This document shows positions 1-12,498 of a stretch of DNA of 64,000 nucleotides, in pieces. Location of the stretch: positions 6,951,431-7,015,430 of the forward strand of contig OX463784.1 of the NCBI GenBank assembly GCA_949825025.1. Reading direction: 5' to 3'. The translations under genes were made by a program, and so were the position numbers. The notes under the pieces were generated by a model. It did no database searches. It saw only the letters and a list, made by a program, of their open reading frames with translations, and was not told where the DNA came from. This DNA comes from Siphlonurus alternatus. Its lineage: Eukaryota > Arthropoda > Insecta > Ephemeroptera > Siphlonuridae. Within the stretch, counting starts at the first letter, position 1. Every line of letters starts with the position of its first letter.

Positions 1-2
1 TT

Positions 3-192
3 TTAAGGGTAAGGTAACGCCACCAATGTTAAAAAAAATCCCTCACACAAAAATTATGACAAAAATTTAAAATGTTCTCTTCTACACCCCCTATCAGTAG
101 CTAAAATATCAGGTATACAAATTCGATCTAGTTTTTGAGTTATGAGTTTTTAAAGTTGACTAATTTAACATGGGATTTCCATTTTTTACTAC

Positions 193-196
<4 letters not shown>
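3..196. mobile_element. Half of a TTAA-type foldback MITE
   Basis: TTAAGGGTAAGGTAACGCCA, CCCCCTATCAGTAGCTAAAA and TTGACTAATTTAACATGG follow the left arm of the 28434 element to its centre. The right arm is missing and is followed by a 36-base T run (196-231). It may be cut by a rearrangement. Confidence 0.7.

Positions 197-231
<35 letters not shown>
196..231. repeat. Poly-T tract
   Basis: About 36 consecutive T, following a truncated foldback arm. It may be a relic of an A-tailed retroposon on the minus strand, but no SINE body is recognisable next to it. Confidence 0.85.
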
Positions 232-269
232 CCAGCAGTGTATGAACTTTTGACTCACTTGCTATTTAA

Positions 270-430
270 AGCTAAAGTTCCAAAATAGAAAAAGAGATTT
301 GTAATTTTGGGAGATGTAAAAAGACCGCCCAGTCTATCAATATCAAAATAGTTTTGGTTCACCACGCCTCCATAGACTGCGTGGTAACGTCTACAAACAA
401 AGCAGCAGTAACGTTCGTGATGTCCATCCA
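270..430 (+). repeat. Repeat segment shared with 49870-50030
   Basis: AAATAGAAAAAGAGATTTGT, AAAAAGACCGCCCAGTC and ATATCAAAATAGTTTTGGTT correspond to GATAGAAAAATAGAGATTTA, AAAAAGAGG and ATATCAAAAGAGTTTCAGTT at the second locus. Both loci also carry the TACAGTC-ended MITE nearby, so a larger decayed element is likely. Confidence 0.5.
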
Positions 431-536
431 GAGGTCTGCACTACAAAATTAAGCAAGGACACAAAATAACATTGGTGCATTGCGAACGCTTTGTTCTAAT
501 CATTATGAACATGCAGTAGTTAATATGAACATCACT

Positions 537-745
537 TATAGTAAAATTAACATAATATTCCCACCGGAAGTGTAAGGTTTCTGACCTTTCCATTCATATT
601 TCAGCGTTATACAATTTCACACAAATGTCAGTACTTCTACTTCAAAACATTCTTTTAAGTTTCAAAACTGAATTATAAACAGAAGAGCTGCAAACTTTAC
701 ACTTCCGGCTACTTCCGGAAGGAATATCAAACTAATTCGACTGTA
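537..745. mobile_element. TACAGTC-ended MITE, first copy
   Basis: ATTCCCACCGGAAGTG ... GTTTCAAAACTGAATTATAA ... AACTTTACACTTCCGGCTAC ... CGACTGTA. It aligns end to end, in reverse orientation, with 49338-49554. The end pair is TACAGTCAAATTAATTTGAT and TAAATTTGACTGTA. Confidence 0.75.
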
Positions 746-1130
746 CACACACTCAATCATGTATATCAGTCTTTTGTATCCAAATGAAAACAGCGCCTCC
801 TGTAGCAGTAATTAAAATTAACATAGAACACATTATATTGCTTGTTTCAGTATAATTAATTATGAAGAGTAATGATGTCAATTTTTTTATTAATGACATT
901 CTTATAATTAAAATGATACTAATCAATGATATTTCACAAAATTGATTGATAGCTTATTATTTAAAATTAGTCAATAAAAAATAAATAATTTTTAATAATG
1001 ATATAAATTTCTATGTTACAAGCATTGATACTATTAAATCAATCCCTCGTCAAAGTAAAGTTGTTGTACTAAATATATTGATACTTGTTATCGAGTCATA
1101 AATCTTTGATGATAACACTGTTAGCTGAAA

Positions 1131-1190
1131 AGATAATTGGTTTACTATGGATACCGTGATAGTGGGAGTTCATTACACAATGATAAATTA
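1131..1190 (+). repeat. 60-bp direct repeat, copy 1
   Basis: AGATAATTGGTTTACTATGG ... AGTGGGAGTTCATTACACAA + TGATAAATTA. Repeated 700 bp downstream at 1831-1890 with few differences, possibly remnants of one larger element. Confidence 0.6.
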
Positions 1191-1249
1191 TAGGGGGTTG
1201 GTATCAGAACAATGTTATGTTACAATAGAAAGAAAACAAATATTAATAA

Positions 1250-1415
1250 TTAAGGATAAGGTTATAACGCGCCCAATGGTAAAAAAAATCCCACACATGA
1301 AAATAATGCAAAAAAAAAAAAAAAATTGTTCTCTTCTACATCCACCATCAGTAGATAACATATCAGGTATAAAAATTCGAGCTAATTTTTTAGTTATGAA
1401 TTTGTATACCTGAAA
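1250..1415. mobile_element. Internally deleted TTAA-type foldback MITE copy
   Basis: Starts TTAAGGATAAGGTTATAACG and follows the left arm (CCATCAGTAGATAACATATC, AGGTATAAAAATTCGAGC), then turns to TTTGTATACCTG, the first bases of the complementary arm, before ending. An 88-codon open frame across it is an artefact. Confidence 0.65.
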
Positions 1416-1830
1416 AATAAATACTATATTTTAATTTTTTATTATTGTATAGTATAAAATTTTTTTAATATTATTATTAAATAAAAAAAAATAGAGTTAC
1501 AATTTTGTTAAATATTTATAAAATTGTTTTAAAAAGTATTGCATTATCGTGTAATAATATTTAATGATTTTATTAGTTATAAATATTTGTAAAACGACGA
1601 TTTTCTGTCCACTCTTAAATATACCCTGAACGTAGTAAAAGGAAGTTTGCTATATTACCAAACCAATAATGAATGAGCTATCGCTGACGAGTGGTGAAAA
1701 GAACTTATTTTGGCACAATTTATATACTCAATTAACTTTATGTACAAGTGCATAACGACTTATGGAAAAATGTCATTCAGTGCAGGTATTGCGGAGAGTG
1801 CAAATTTTCAAAGCTAATTGGTTTATAAAA

Positions 1831-1890
1831 GATAATTGGTTTACTATTGGATACTTTGAGAGTGGGAGTTCACTACGCAACGATAAATTA
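1831..1890 (+). repeat. 60-bp direct repeat, copy 2
   Basis: GATAATTGGTTTACTATTGG ... AGTGGGAGTTCACTACGCAA + CGATAAATTA. Partner of 1131-1190. Confidence 0.6.
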
Positions 1891-3909
1891 TTTAATGGTA
1901 TCACAAACTGTGTTATTACATGCAATGGTCAGAAAAAGATAAAGATTTTCACTTTGGGAAAATTCTATTTTACTTTTTGTGCATATTTGGTAACATTATA
2001 TAATTTTATCTTTTTGAAAAGATCCGTGCTGTTTAAATTTTTAAAACTAATAATAAAATATATTAACAGCTTTTTCAAAAATTAAACGTAATAATTGAAT
2101 AAAGGTTTTTAAGATTTAAAAAAACTTTATTTAAATTTGTGAAACTTCATGAAATCATATTTGGAAACAAATTTCATATCAGATGATATGACTTTGAGTT
2201 ACTATATAAATAATTTAATACATTATAGTTAATAATATACTAACTCCCAAAGATAACTTAGTGCGGTAAATTGAGAAACAAAAATAACACAAATTACTTT
2301 CGTTACATATATTTGCTATTGAGTGACCAGAAAAACCCTTGCTTAGTGTATGTACATTTTCTACTCTCTATGAACCTTTAATTAAGTGCATAAAAACATT
2401 GTACAAAAATCGCACAAAGCTCAGGCATTACGAACAGTCCACATTTTCAGATAAAATATATATCGTATAAGAAATCTGTATTAAGAACACGTTTTTTTAC
2501 TGCATTTGGAGTGAAAAAAAAAAGCCCATTTAAAAAGTTTCTCATTTTTTTCTGTACCTGCTTTATTATTAAATTAATAATAGAATAAGTAATTTTTACC
2601 TGGGAAAGCCCCATGAGTGATTATAATTATAAATATACTAAAATATTGACCTGTGCGTGTAGATAAATGCTCCATAAAAAAAGATACACACATGCTTTTT
2701 GAACGACCAAAACTTGAATCAATACTTTATATATATGTATTATATTTAAACATAAACAATCATAATTAATTATAATATAAATAGATATAATAAAATTAAA
2801 CACTGTAAGTTTAACCGAAACACTTACCTCAAGTGTGTATAGCCTTATACAGACACTATTACATTTATTGATGAGAAAATATTTGACTGTAGCGCCTCTG
2901 GTGGCAATGATCTCTACTAACATACACCCCCGCAGAATATCCACCCCTAACTTTTACCCCCACCCTTATTTTCCAACCAACCCCTCACTTCTTTCATATA
3001 GGTCGACTACGAGAGTAAAAAGACGATATAAGTTTTGAGTTCTCTATGCTGTCTCTTGAATAGAGAATGTATTGATTTTTTTATACAAACTGCCCATGTG
3101 TAGAAACATCTTATAAATCTGATAGAATTTTAAAAATATCACTGCTACCTTTATAAGTTAAAAAAAAGTAGGGAATTTATTTTTAAATTGTCAATTCTCA
3201 GAAATACACTTGTTATAAATTATTTCACTTGTTGATTTACTGATTTTGCATTGCAGAAGTTTCATACTATTTGTGCGCAAATTAAAAAGAATATTTTTTT
3301 TCATTTTTAAATAAAAATAAAATAAAATACAAATAATTGTTAATATTACTACAAATTTATTAATAACAAATTTTTTAATTAGGTAAAACAATTGCCAAAT
3401 ATATAATATTGTTAATATACAAATTTATATATATTGAAAAGCATTTTAATTACACTTTAGATCATAAAATATCAGTAATTAAAATGAAAAATTACAAAAA
3501 AAAAAAAAGCTTCATTTAAACAAATAAAAATTTAATTCTACTATTTTCTTAAAAAGTTCCACTATCGAAATTCTCTCACTGCCAACAATATATCGTGAGC
3601 ACAAGTTACCATAATTAATCATAAAAACTAAACATATGCCAAGACCCTATAATCAGGTAGGGATATTTTGTACTAAATATTAGTTCTGCTTTATTATTGC
3701 ATGTTGAAAAATGTCGAAATTCTCCCTGAAAGATAACATGATTGCTTGCTTTCTTAACACGCGATGTATAATCTCAGAATTTGTACTGATCAGCTGTTCG
3801 GGACTCACAGGTCACGTGACTTAAGATGGCGTATTTGCTGACCTTTGAAATTAACTTACTATTTCAAATAATAAATTCATATTTTTAATTAATGATTGAC
3901 CTCGGTTAT
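1891..3909. other. Intergenic, AT-rich, nothing firm
   Basis: Overlapping minus and plus frames at 2627-3038 show no coding character. At 3808-3830 an E-box-like GTCACGTGAC precedes AAGATGGCG with a 19-codon frame; this is not enough to call a gene. Confidence 0.5.
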
Positions 3910-4073
3910 GGGCGCGAATCCAGGGGGGAGGGGGGGGAAGCAGCCCCTCTCTCGAAATTTTTGATTTAACATGGGCAATATAGGCATTTCCCCCACTTGT
4001 TTTTTTTTAATATTAGCCTTATGGAGGCAGACCCCCCCCCCCCTGATTTTTTTTTCTTTCTGGATCCGCGCCT
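3910..4073. repeat. GGCGCGGATCCAG repeat with G/C runs
   Basis: GGGCGCGAATCCAGGGGGGA, the inner ATTTAACATGGGCAATATAG and TTATGGAGGCAGACCCCC, and the inverted TCTGGATCCGCGCC at the end. Repeated at 22072 (opposite orientation) and 48093. Confidence 0.75.
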
Positions 4074-4084
4074 GCTCAGTTACA

Positions 4085-4412
4085 TTAAGTCATAAGTTAT
4101 ATTGAAAATTTCTGTTAGACGGAATCAAATGAAATAAATTTAAAAAATCTGAGAATATTCTAAAACTTAAACGCTCATGGTTTGAGCAAATTCAAGGGAG
4201 CAGTTTTTCTCACAACAGCTCCATTTCCGGTTTCTGTCCATATCTCCATGTTTAACTTCTAGCTCTATTTTTACAAAATTAGTGAGATAGATCCACTTCA
4301 AAGAATTAAATCATCTAATGACAGCAAGCTTATGGTCCCCTGCAACTCTTATTAAATTCAAGGGGGGCCTTTTTCAAGGTCCCAATCAACTGAGGTTCGT
4401 CCTTAAGAACAG
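4085..4412 (+). repeat. Dispersed repeat, copy 1 of an inverted pair
   Basis: TTCTGTTAGACGGAATCAAA, GTTTGAGCAAATTCAAGGGA, AAATTCAAGGGGGGCC and CCAATCAACTGAGG appear complemented, in the same order, at 19346-19620. Identity is moderate (old). Confidence 0.6.
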
Positions 4413-4653
4413 AGAATATATATTTTATTTTCTGTTAATTAAAAGTGTCCAAATGCTGTAAGAAATTTATTACTCTAATCAATCCATTCTATAAAAAACG
4501 AACTAATGAAATAAATCATTCAGCCAGATTTTTTTTTTTGTTTTTTATTGAATGTGGGAGGAATTTTTAATTTCTGATTTATCCACAACAATGACAATAA
4601 TTGGACTGGATAATTTAAAGTATTATCGGCCATACAAACTCTTCTTAGTATTA

Positions 4654-4808
4654 GGTGTGTTCGTTAACCTGCTCGATGTATATACCTTTCCCCCACTTCC
4701 TTACACCAACTCAGAGGGTGGGATAGGGGGAGGGCAGTGCAAATGACGTCACGATTTTTTATCGTGAACTTGCTCTGAGTACACCGAGCAGGGTTTACGA
4801 ACAGGCCC
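4654..4808. mobile_element. GTGTTCGTTAACCTGCTCG TIR element
   Basis: GGTGTGTTCGTTAACCTGCT + CG at the left and CGAGCAGGGTTTACGAACAG + GCC at the right. The interior is CT-rich with TGACGTCA at 4743. A short open frame over it is not a gene. Confidence 0.65.
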
Positions 4809-5789
4809 ATTTGTAGCACCGAAAACAAAGCAACTCCTGCCATCTATGCAACACTCTGCATTTTGATGCTAAACAAGTTGCATAATTACAAGGCGAAATT
4901 GTTAGCAGAGTAAAAAGTTTGTCATTTGAGTTCAACCATTTACTTTCATTATAAAGTTAAAAGATTTTAAAGTTCTAGAACTCAATACTTTAATTACAGT
5001 AATTTCACATTATTAATTAATTCTCTTTTTAGCATTTATTAGTCATAAATTATAATTTTATTTTATTGGTTTTATGAGTAATATTTTATTTTAAACAATT
5101 CTAGTAATTAAAATATTATAAATATAATTTTTTTAATTAAATTAAGTTATTTTAGTAAAAACAATACTTAACGTTGTGTTTGAATTATTTTATTGTACAG
5201 AACACATCCATATTTTAACAGGGAGTTTTTACCTAATTCTGTGCATGCTTTAATTTTTTTACAACTTTTCAATATGAATATAATATCTTCCATTGTGTTT
5301 ATAAAATGAATGATATTGAAGAATAACCTGCGTGGTACCAGATACAGGTAAATATTCAATATTTATAAATAGAATTCTTTCAGCTTATAGTAATAGTAGT
5401 AAAAAAACTCATTCATGAATGTATTGTAATGCGACCTGATTTTTAAACAAAAGACTCATTGAAAGTTGCTATCATCACTGCAGATTTTATCAGACACATC
5501 AAAATGTGATGTCAAGTGAGTGTTCTTTTCAACTAACATTGTCTATACAGTGCAGATAGATTGACAGATAAAAAAGACAATCTACAGACTGTTTTGATGT
5601 TCTATGATTGCGAAATTATTTGAACAATACAATTGATTACCTGATTCAATCACATATCTATTATTTTGAAAACAGATTAGTTTTGTCAGCTATGATATAG
5701 TTTGGGAAAAGGTCAGGTTGTTTTTAATATTTGTATGACTATGTTTGACAGATTTGATTTTGTTAATTTGTTTTTAAATGTTGTCTGCA

Positions 5790-5967
5790 ATAATGAGCTA
5801 TCTGCCTATCACGATCTCATTGCAATACCGAGCTGTCTGCTATTATAAGTAAGCGCAATTATAAGCTTAAGTAAATACCGATTTACAGCTCATAATTGAA
5901 CTCACTTGAAATAAGAGCAGATAGCTCATTATTGAAACGAAATCGTGGCAAACAGATAGCTCATTAT
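5790..5967. mobile_element. AATAATGAGCTATCTGCC palindromic MITE
   Basis: AATAATGAGCTATCTGCCTA and, inverted, AATAATGAGCTATCTGTTTG. The arms also share TATCACGAT / ATCGTGG and a second AGCTGTCTGCTATT / AGAGCAGATAGCTCATTATT set in the middle. Single copy in the window. Confidence 0.72.
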
Positions 5968-6789
5968 TCTGGATATTTCAATGTTTTTTATTACAAAATT
6001 ATTATTGTGATACTAGAAAATGACAAACGGAAAAAACTGCAATACCATTAAATATAACTCTTTTGAGAATCGGATAAGGAAAAATGTATTTTTTCATAAT
6101 TTTAAAAAGATGATTTTATCATTTCATTATTAATTATTTTAATTATTAAATTAGTGTTTTTTGACACTTTTATCAAAATTTGTTAAGAGCATGAAAATCT
6201 TTCACTTCATAAATTATGTCATTAAACGTATAAATTTCTTATTAAGTCTTAATTAATTAAGTAAATATTTAATTGATAATATTCAAATTTAACATTTAAA
6301 TTATTAATATTCTGTCATCATTTATTTCTAAACAAAACAGATATTTCACAATATCAACTTCATTATTAACTGAGTGTTTAATTAATTAGATTGCTAAAGA
6401 TGTCGAGTAGTTGTTCTAATTTAGCTATTCATAAATAAGTCTAAATGAGAAGCACTTCAACTCTAATTAACTCTCAGATTGTTATACAAAAGTCTGTAAT
6501 AAAAAGTAAGAAATGATTTCCTCAGGGCTCAATTTATTCTTCAACGCAAACTCTATCTTTAAGGTCTTTTTATGACAATACATGCAAGTTTTAAAAGACT
6601 TTTTGACTTTTTTGTACGAAAATATGAAACTGATTTTTTTTTAAAAGAAACTGTTTTAGTGTCTATTTATCCAATTTAGACGACTTAGTAATATGGATTA
6701 TTAAAATTAAATAAAATAAAATATATTGAGAACTGTAATCATTGCAAGGTGGTTTTCTAGATAAATGAGAGCTAGAAACAGCTGTTATT

Positions 6790-6943
6790 GGGTGCGATTC
6801 ACGAAGCAGTTAACCAGGTTTCTAATCACGGTTTAGCTTAATCACGTTTAACTATACCTGTTTTATGTGTTCAACCGCCTAGTTAAACGTGATTAAGCTA
6901 AACGTAGCTAGAAACCTGGCTAACTGCTTTGTGAATCGCACCC
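6790..6943. mobile_element. Palindromic MITE, GGGTGCGATTCAC termini, 3-bp duplication
   Basis: GGGTGCGATTCACGAAGCAG at the left and its near-exact complement at the right, with arms of about 70 bp (AACCAGGTTTCTAATCACG, TTTAACTATACC). It is flanked by ATT on both sides (6787-6789, 6944-6946). A 3-bp duplication and small size suggest a PIF/Harbinger-type derivative. Confidence 0.82.
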
Positions 6944-7595
6944 ATTATGTCAGAATTCTGCTAATTTTTGTCCCTAAATGAGCTTTCTGGGACCAATTTC
7001 TTATTTTTTTTCAGTCTCAAGCAATTTAACGATCAAAGTATTACGTGTCATTTAAAGATATGACATGAGCATCTCGTCATAACGCATTTTACTTAAATTT
7101 TAAAAGTGCATGAGTCTAAAAATAGTAAAATCAAAGCTTGATGTATTCTGATAGTAATTAAAAAAAATTAAAAGTACTGTATCAATGCCTAATTTTAACG
7201 TTAAAAGTTCTACGATAAAAATTAAACTTGATATTAGTTATGTTATATAAATAGAAATCACTACAGAACTAAATTTAATTTGCAAATCATTTTTCTAACA
7301 AGTTACAAATTAAGCTTTGAAATGAAGAACATACAATTATAAAAGTTACGAGGTAAGACTCAGTAATACACAAGAGGCAGAGTTGAGTACGCAATTAAAA
7401 AAGTGTTATTTTTCGCACGTCTTCAGTACGTGAAGCAACAGTTCCACAGAAATGTCTCTTACGTAAGAAATAACAAGAAGATTTTTTCTTTTCACAAATC
7501 ATTATTTTTTTACAAGAAATTTTCCACATTAAGCTTGAAGCTCGTTAGATTGAGTAAAATATCACCAAATTAATTACTGACACGGTTTGTTACAT

Positions 7596-7650
7596 ATTGA
7601 AATGTGACTGAGGGAATCGTGAAAACCTGTCAGGATGGTCATCTCTAATT
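7596..7650 (-). mobile_element. SINE core remnant
   Basis: The minus strand reads GACCATCCTGACAGGTTTTC then ACGATTCCCTCAGTCACATT, the conserved SINE core, with no recognisable head or tail. It is an old fragment. Confidence 0.55.
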
Positions 7651-9288
7651 TATATCAGTTTACTTAAATGATACTATACTGAATTGTGAGTGAAAAACGT
7701 GGTGAATTTTCTCTAGGGAAGGAAAATCGTAAATCTTAGTGGAAATGGTCATCTCTTACTGAAATACTATCCATGACGTTTCTGAACTTCGGTAATCGAA
7801 TGAGAAAAGGTCAACGCAATGCGCCATATCTAGAAAATTTACTTATTTGACCATTTCGATAAATCCTTTGTGATTCTCATGATACCGTCAGACTTGTAGC
7901 TTCTGATGTACTTGCAAATCTCCCCTTAATTACCAATCATGTATTGCATCCAAAGTAAATTGTAAACGTCACTTGAAGCCATGCATTTACTCTATTTGTG
8001 CGACAATTAGATATTTTTTTCTTACATACTAATCCTCTAATAGTGATTGGACCAACAGTTTTATGTCATTCTGATGTCGAGAAAAGGTCACAAAAGTGTT
8101 AAGTGATTTTGTCCCTATTGCAAAAATGCATTATCTAATTTATAATAACATAAGATATTTAAAATCAATTGCATTTTAACATTGCAAAATTCTTAAGCGG
8201 ATATTTTTCTTTATATACATACCATATAGTCTTCAAAATTGATAAGCATTTTAATGGGGTTATAAATAATACAGCAATTAGGTGCAACCTGTGAATGATT
8301 TCGATGTGCATCGGATGCATTGACGAAATAAATGTGCTTTATTTTCTTTTCCATTTTTTAAACATTTTTATAATTAAATATTATTTTTGTATTTATGAAA
8401 TTTTGATTAAAGCATTTTTAAATCTATAATTTCATGCAAAATTATTAGTTGTTTTTCTTTTAATAATTAATTATTTATTAATCTTACAATATTTATTTTA
8501 AAAATGCTATAAATAATTGTCATTTTTTCCACCGTAGTAGTATTCATATGAAAAATTTATCCGTAGATTTGTTTGTCAAGTACATAATATACGAGTAATA
8601 ATAACCTACATTTGAATATAATTATATCTTAATTAAATATTTAAAATTAATTTGATAGTATATATTAATTTAATATATTTCCAAGTTAAAGTTTCTATGT
8701 TATAAAGTGATATCAACTTTTAATTGCATGAACAAAACACTTCTAAATTAGCCTGGTAACATTTTAAATTTAATAATTAGTTTTTCTCAAAACGGCTCCT
8801 TTTTAAGAGAATATTAAAAACTCCCTAATTATATAAATTAGACGTTATTTAATTTTAAAATATCCAACTCCGAATTTAAAATAAAATTATAATCACATTA
8901 ATTTTTACTGTCTAAAAATACTATATATATATATATATATAAATTATGGTAAACTTCCTAATATATGAATGAATTAAATATATAAATTTAAAGTACTTTT
9001 GTAATTAATATAATTGAAAAACTTTTTGTTTTCTTATATGAAAAGCGAGAAAAAGTAAGTAAAAATTAACCGATGAATACATTACATACCAAAGCGTACA
9101 TCAGAATCTGCCGGTTATATTTTCTTTAGCTACGTTCCTTTACACATCTACTTCAAAGAAGGAGTGCCCTACGATTTTTTTTTTCACCATCAAAAAGAAA
9201 AAAAAATACAAAACGTGACCTCTGCAACACGATTGCGCACTTTAACCCTAAACAAAAATCATTAACAATATAATGAAAATGTACTAAC
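7651..9288. other. Intergenic, AT-rich, no feature recognised
   Basis: Contains a (TA)n stretch at 8922-8942 and an AACTCCCTAAT word at 8820. No open frame above 60 codons. Confidence 0.5.
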
Positions 9289-9375
9289 CTGATTTAAAAT
9301 CAGATGATTATTAAGGATGATCCTGAACGTTGCACTACAAACTCAGAACTGTACCACGAGAGTGTGTTTTAAAGA
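9289..9375 (-). promoter_or_regulatory. Possible minus-strand first exon and core promoter
   Basis: On the minus strand a TTTAAAAC box (about 9366-9374) lies about 24 bases before an ACAGTT initiator-like start near 9350. A donor CAG|GTTAGT follows at 9289/9288. No coding exon could be linked to it, so it may be chance or a non-coding RNA start. Confidence 0.18.
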
Positions 9376-9420
9376 GAACGAGCCTCTGAAAAGTCAGACA
9401 AATTCAATACAAAAATCGAT

Positions 9421-11526
9421 ACTTTCGCGCCACTAACAGAGGACTCTGGTGGTAGATTTTATAACTAATATTTACACCCTTATATATATCGTAACCTCCC
9501 TCTTTTTTTGTAGTAACAATATAGAGGGTTGTAATATATATAGGTATCATCATGCTTTAATCAATAATTATATATAGTGTGAAAATTCAAAGTAAGGACG
9601 ATTTCGACACGGTTGACCTATATTTTATTTAAATGAGGGTTTCAGTGTTAAATACATTTTATTTTGATATCTTTTGATACTGCAAATTTAAGCAAATTTT
9701 GGCAATTTGATATTTGAAATCAATTAAGAAAATACATTGATTTCAAATGAAATTTTATTTATTTATTATATTTATTCAAAAACAGACTACAGGTTTTGTG
9801 ATCCGATTATATTATAAAGAATGCAAGAGTTCAAACAAACAAATTCTTAGTTAAAATACACACGTACAAAAATTATTTTAAAACTTAAATCTTGGTAACA
9901 TACACATAATAAATAATATTTTATATTCAATATTAAGCATGCATTTTAATTATTTACATATCCTTGCAATTTCTTGCGAAGATTGATGGAAAATGTTAAG
10001 CTCGTATATTTACTGTACAGTTCATTGCAAAAGGATTAAAATCTAGAAATAAAAGCATATTTATCGACATTAGTTATTGGGTTTGATATATAGAAAGGGG
10101 GAGATGATCTGTTTTGTTTCGCTGGTACATTTAGATTGAGCTCTGCCAGAATTTCAGGACAGTCTAATTTTCCATCGAATAACTTCTTAAGAATAAAGAT
10201 ATCATTCATATCGTATTAGAAATAAACACAATAACTTGGATATTTTTGTTAAATGATTAATTCAAGCTGCTGTTTTTTTTTTTAAGCACATCGTTTATTG
10301 TTTTTGCTGAAAAATCCAAAATAGTTATAGCACATTTTAAAACTGGATTTGTTACATACTATTACATTAAATACATATAGAATTTCAATTGCGTTTGTTA
10401 ACTTATACTAGATAACTTTTTCATTAATCTACATAATTTTAAATTATTTACAATAATTTTTTTTTTTTTCATTTTAATCATATACATTATTGTCCAGCCA
10501 AAGATTTATATTTTTAAAGCTTGCCGGCTGGTGCAAATTAAATATACAGAATGTTATTTTTAATCAAGCTCATAGCAAATGGATATGAAACAATTGTATT
10601 ATCTTATATTACTATGACACAAAAAAAGTCAAAAATAAATTCATAAAAAATACTAACGAAACTCCCTCTCACACAACCATCACAATACCATAACCATTGC
10701 ATGAAAGATTATTTGATACCATTTATGAATCCTTTTTTTGAATACAATATTTATATGTAATATTGTGTTCTTATAATACAATTAAATTTGTATATAATAG
10801 ACCGATCCATTTGACTCGGGAAGAGGAAATCTCTGTGTTTTGCATTGTGGCTACATAACGTGGCACAAGTTTTTTAAAATTATAATTTAATGTAAAATAG
10901 TAACCTAATCTATAAAAAAAACAATTTTTTTTAAATAAATAATAATATTTACATAAAAATTAAATTTTTAATTTTTAAATTTATTTGTTAAATATTTTTA
11001 TAATTTTTTAAATGTTTTTAATCGTATATCTTTATATATTTACAGCTATATTCATATTTGCTTATAATTAAAAAAGTAAAACACTATTTCAAGAAGTGTA
11101 AATGATATATTTTTTAAATGAATGACAAAATCAGACAATATTTTCAATACAAACAATATATTATGCTAATTGTCGTTAGCTGTAAGTAAATCATTATAAA
11201 TCAGTTATTATTAAATAGCATGTCTATAAAATTTGTTTTTTAATATATCAATCAACTGTTATGTTGGCAGATATTTCAAATTAGGTTAAAACGTACCGTC
11301 GAGAGTATACATCATTATTAAATAAGAAATAAGGGAGAATATTTATCATTAATATTATTTAGTGTTTTTTATTTGTGATCGCTTTAAGTTAAATATAATT
11401 TGCTACCAATCCCTCCCATGGGTACCCTCCCTTTTCCTCCCTCAATTTAATTCACTTAATTCTCTAATTTAAGGATCACTTTGCGTCATTGTCTAAAGTA
11501 GAGATATTAATCTGCATATCAGTTCT
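9421..11526. other. Intergenic, AT-rich, no feature recognised
   Basis: Only short homopolymer runs and low-complexity A/T were seen. Confidence 0.5.
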
Positions 11527-11580
11527 GACAGGTTTACCACGGTTTCCTCAGTCAGATTTCATTAAATGCTGAGACCCAAG
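11527..11580 (+). mobile_element. SINE core remnant
   Basis: CTGACAGGTTTACCACGGTT, TCCTCAGTCAG and AAATGCTGAGACCC match the SINE core on the + strand. It lies about 50 bp before the 28S fragment but in the opposite orientation, so the two are not one element. Confidence 0.55.
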
Positions 11581-11627
11581 TAGACTGTCAAACTTGAATT
11601 TATATAAAAAAGACATTTTAGGACCAG

Positions 11628-11765
11628 ATTCTGTTACTAACACCAAGATCTGCACCGACGGCGGCTCCAGGCAGGCTCACGCCCAGACCCTTCAGCGCTC
11701 ACCGTCGCGACCCTTCTACTCACCGGGGCTTCGCAGCGAGCGGCCAAAACCACCCGCCTTCAAAT
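11628..11765 (-). pseudogene. 28S rRNA gene fragment (dispersed rDNA pseudogene)
   Basis: Read on the minus strand, this GC-rich island contains GGAGCCGCCGTCGGTGCAGA followed by TCTTGGTG, and upstream GTGAGTAGAAGGGTCGCGAC. These are conserved stretches of the large-subunit rRNA as found in arthropods. The similarity starts within the D-domain flank (GTTTTGGCCGCTCGC) and decays at both ends: GGTGTTAGTAACAG replaces the usual GGTGGTAGTAGCAAA. It is only about 140 bp, so it is a stray piece, not a functional unit. A 124-codon open frame that overlaps it is an artefact of the high GC content. Confidence 0.8.
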
Positions 11766-12286
11766 TTCAAGATCATAACATCAGTCTGTTCAGAGAGATG
11801 TGTACACTTCGTTCAATTGAAATTGTTACAAAATCAAATTGTTTATTTTATCTCATTCCAAATACAAGGTACACATATAGAATACATGGTATCATGTATG
11901 GGTATAAGACGGACGTGTCTTGTATAAACACATTAAAGCTTTTAAATTTAGTTAATTTATATGTGTGAACTTCTTTTATTGAAACAGGTTATAGTTTATA
12001 CATTTTAATACATGAGCACGTAGGTTCTTTGTCCATACACAGCGTTCTAGAATTCCAGGATGCTATGGTCCATATGTTTAAATCTGTTTTTTGGGGGCCG
12101 TATATATAGTACTATTTAAATTTCTAGTATTATAGTCATGGACTTTCTTCTTATGAAAAATATCAAAATTACTGCTGAAAAAAACAAACACACTCCAAAA
12201 TAACGAAATGAATGGATCTCTATGGTCCAAAGTCTTCTACTTGCAATGGTTGTAATTGTAACAAACCATTGGTCAATAGTTCAAAG

Positions 12287-12498
12287 CAAAGTCTTCTGCT
12301 CGTTGTTAGTAAACTAAGTATTGTTTTGTAATGTCTGTTGCGTGAAAGGAAAAACATGGGACGGTTGTTAACTTAATTATGGATTATGGAAAATGACCGT
12401 TAATTATGAAGTTGAAACTGTTACCTAGCGCCAACAATGCTAATGCGACAGACATTATAAACAATGGTTTGTTACAATCATTGCGAGTAGAAGACTTT
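12287..12498. mobile_element. hAT-like MITE with target-site duplication
   Basis: The element begins CAAAGTCTTCTGCTCG and ends CGAGTAGAAGACTTT. It is flanked by direct AGTTCAAAG at 12278-12286 and 12499-12507, which contains an 8-bp duplication as hAT transposases make. The ends fit the CARNG-type hAT terminus. Just upstream (12229-12277) lies a duplicated piece of the other end of the same family. Confidence 0.83.

Noticed and set aside
3808..3890. CACGTG plus AAGATGGCG resembling a YY1-type start site, with a 19-codon frame
   Set aside because: The frame ends quickly, no donor follows in a suitable place, and no downstream exon was found.
11594..11968. 124-codon open frame, the longest in the window
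   Set aside because: Its N-terminal half is the complement of the 28S rRNA fragment and the rest is AT-rich noise.
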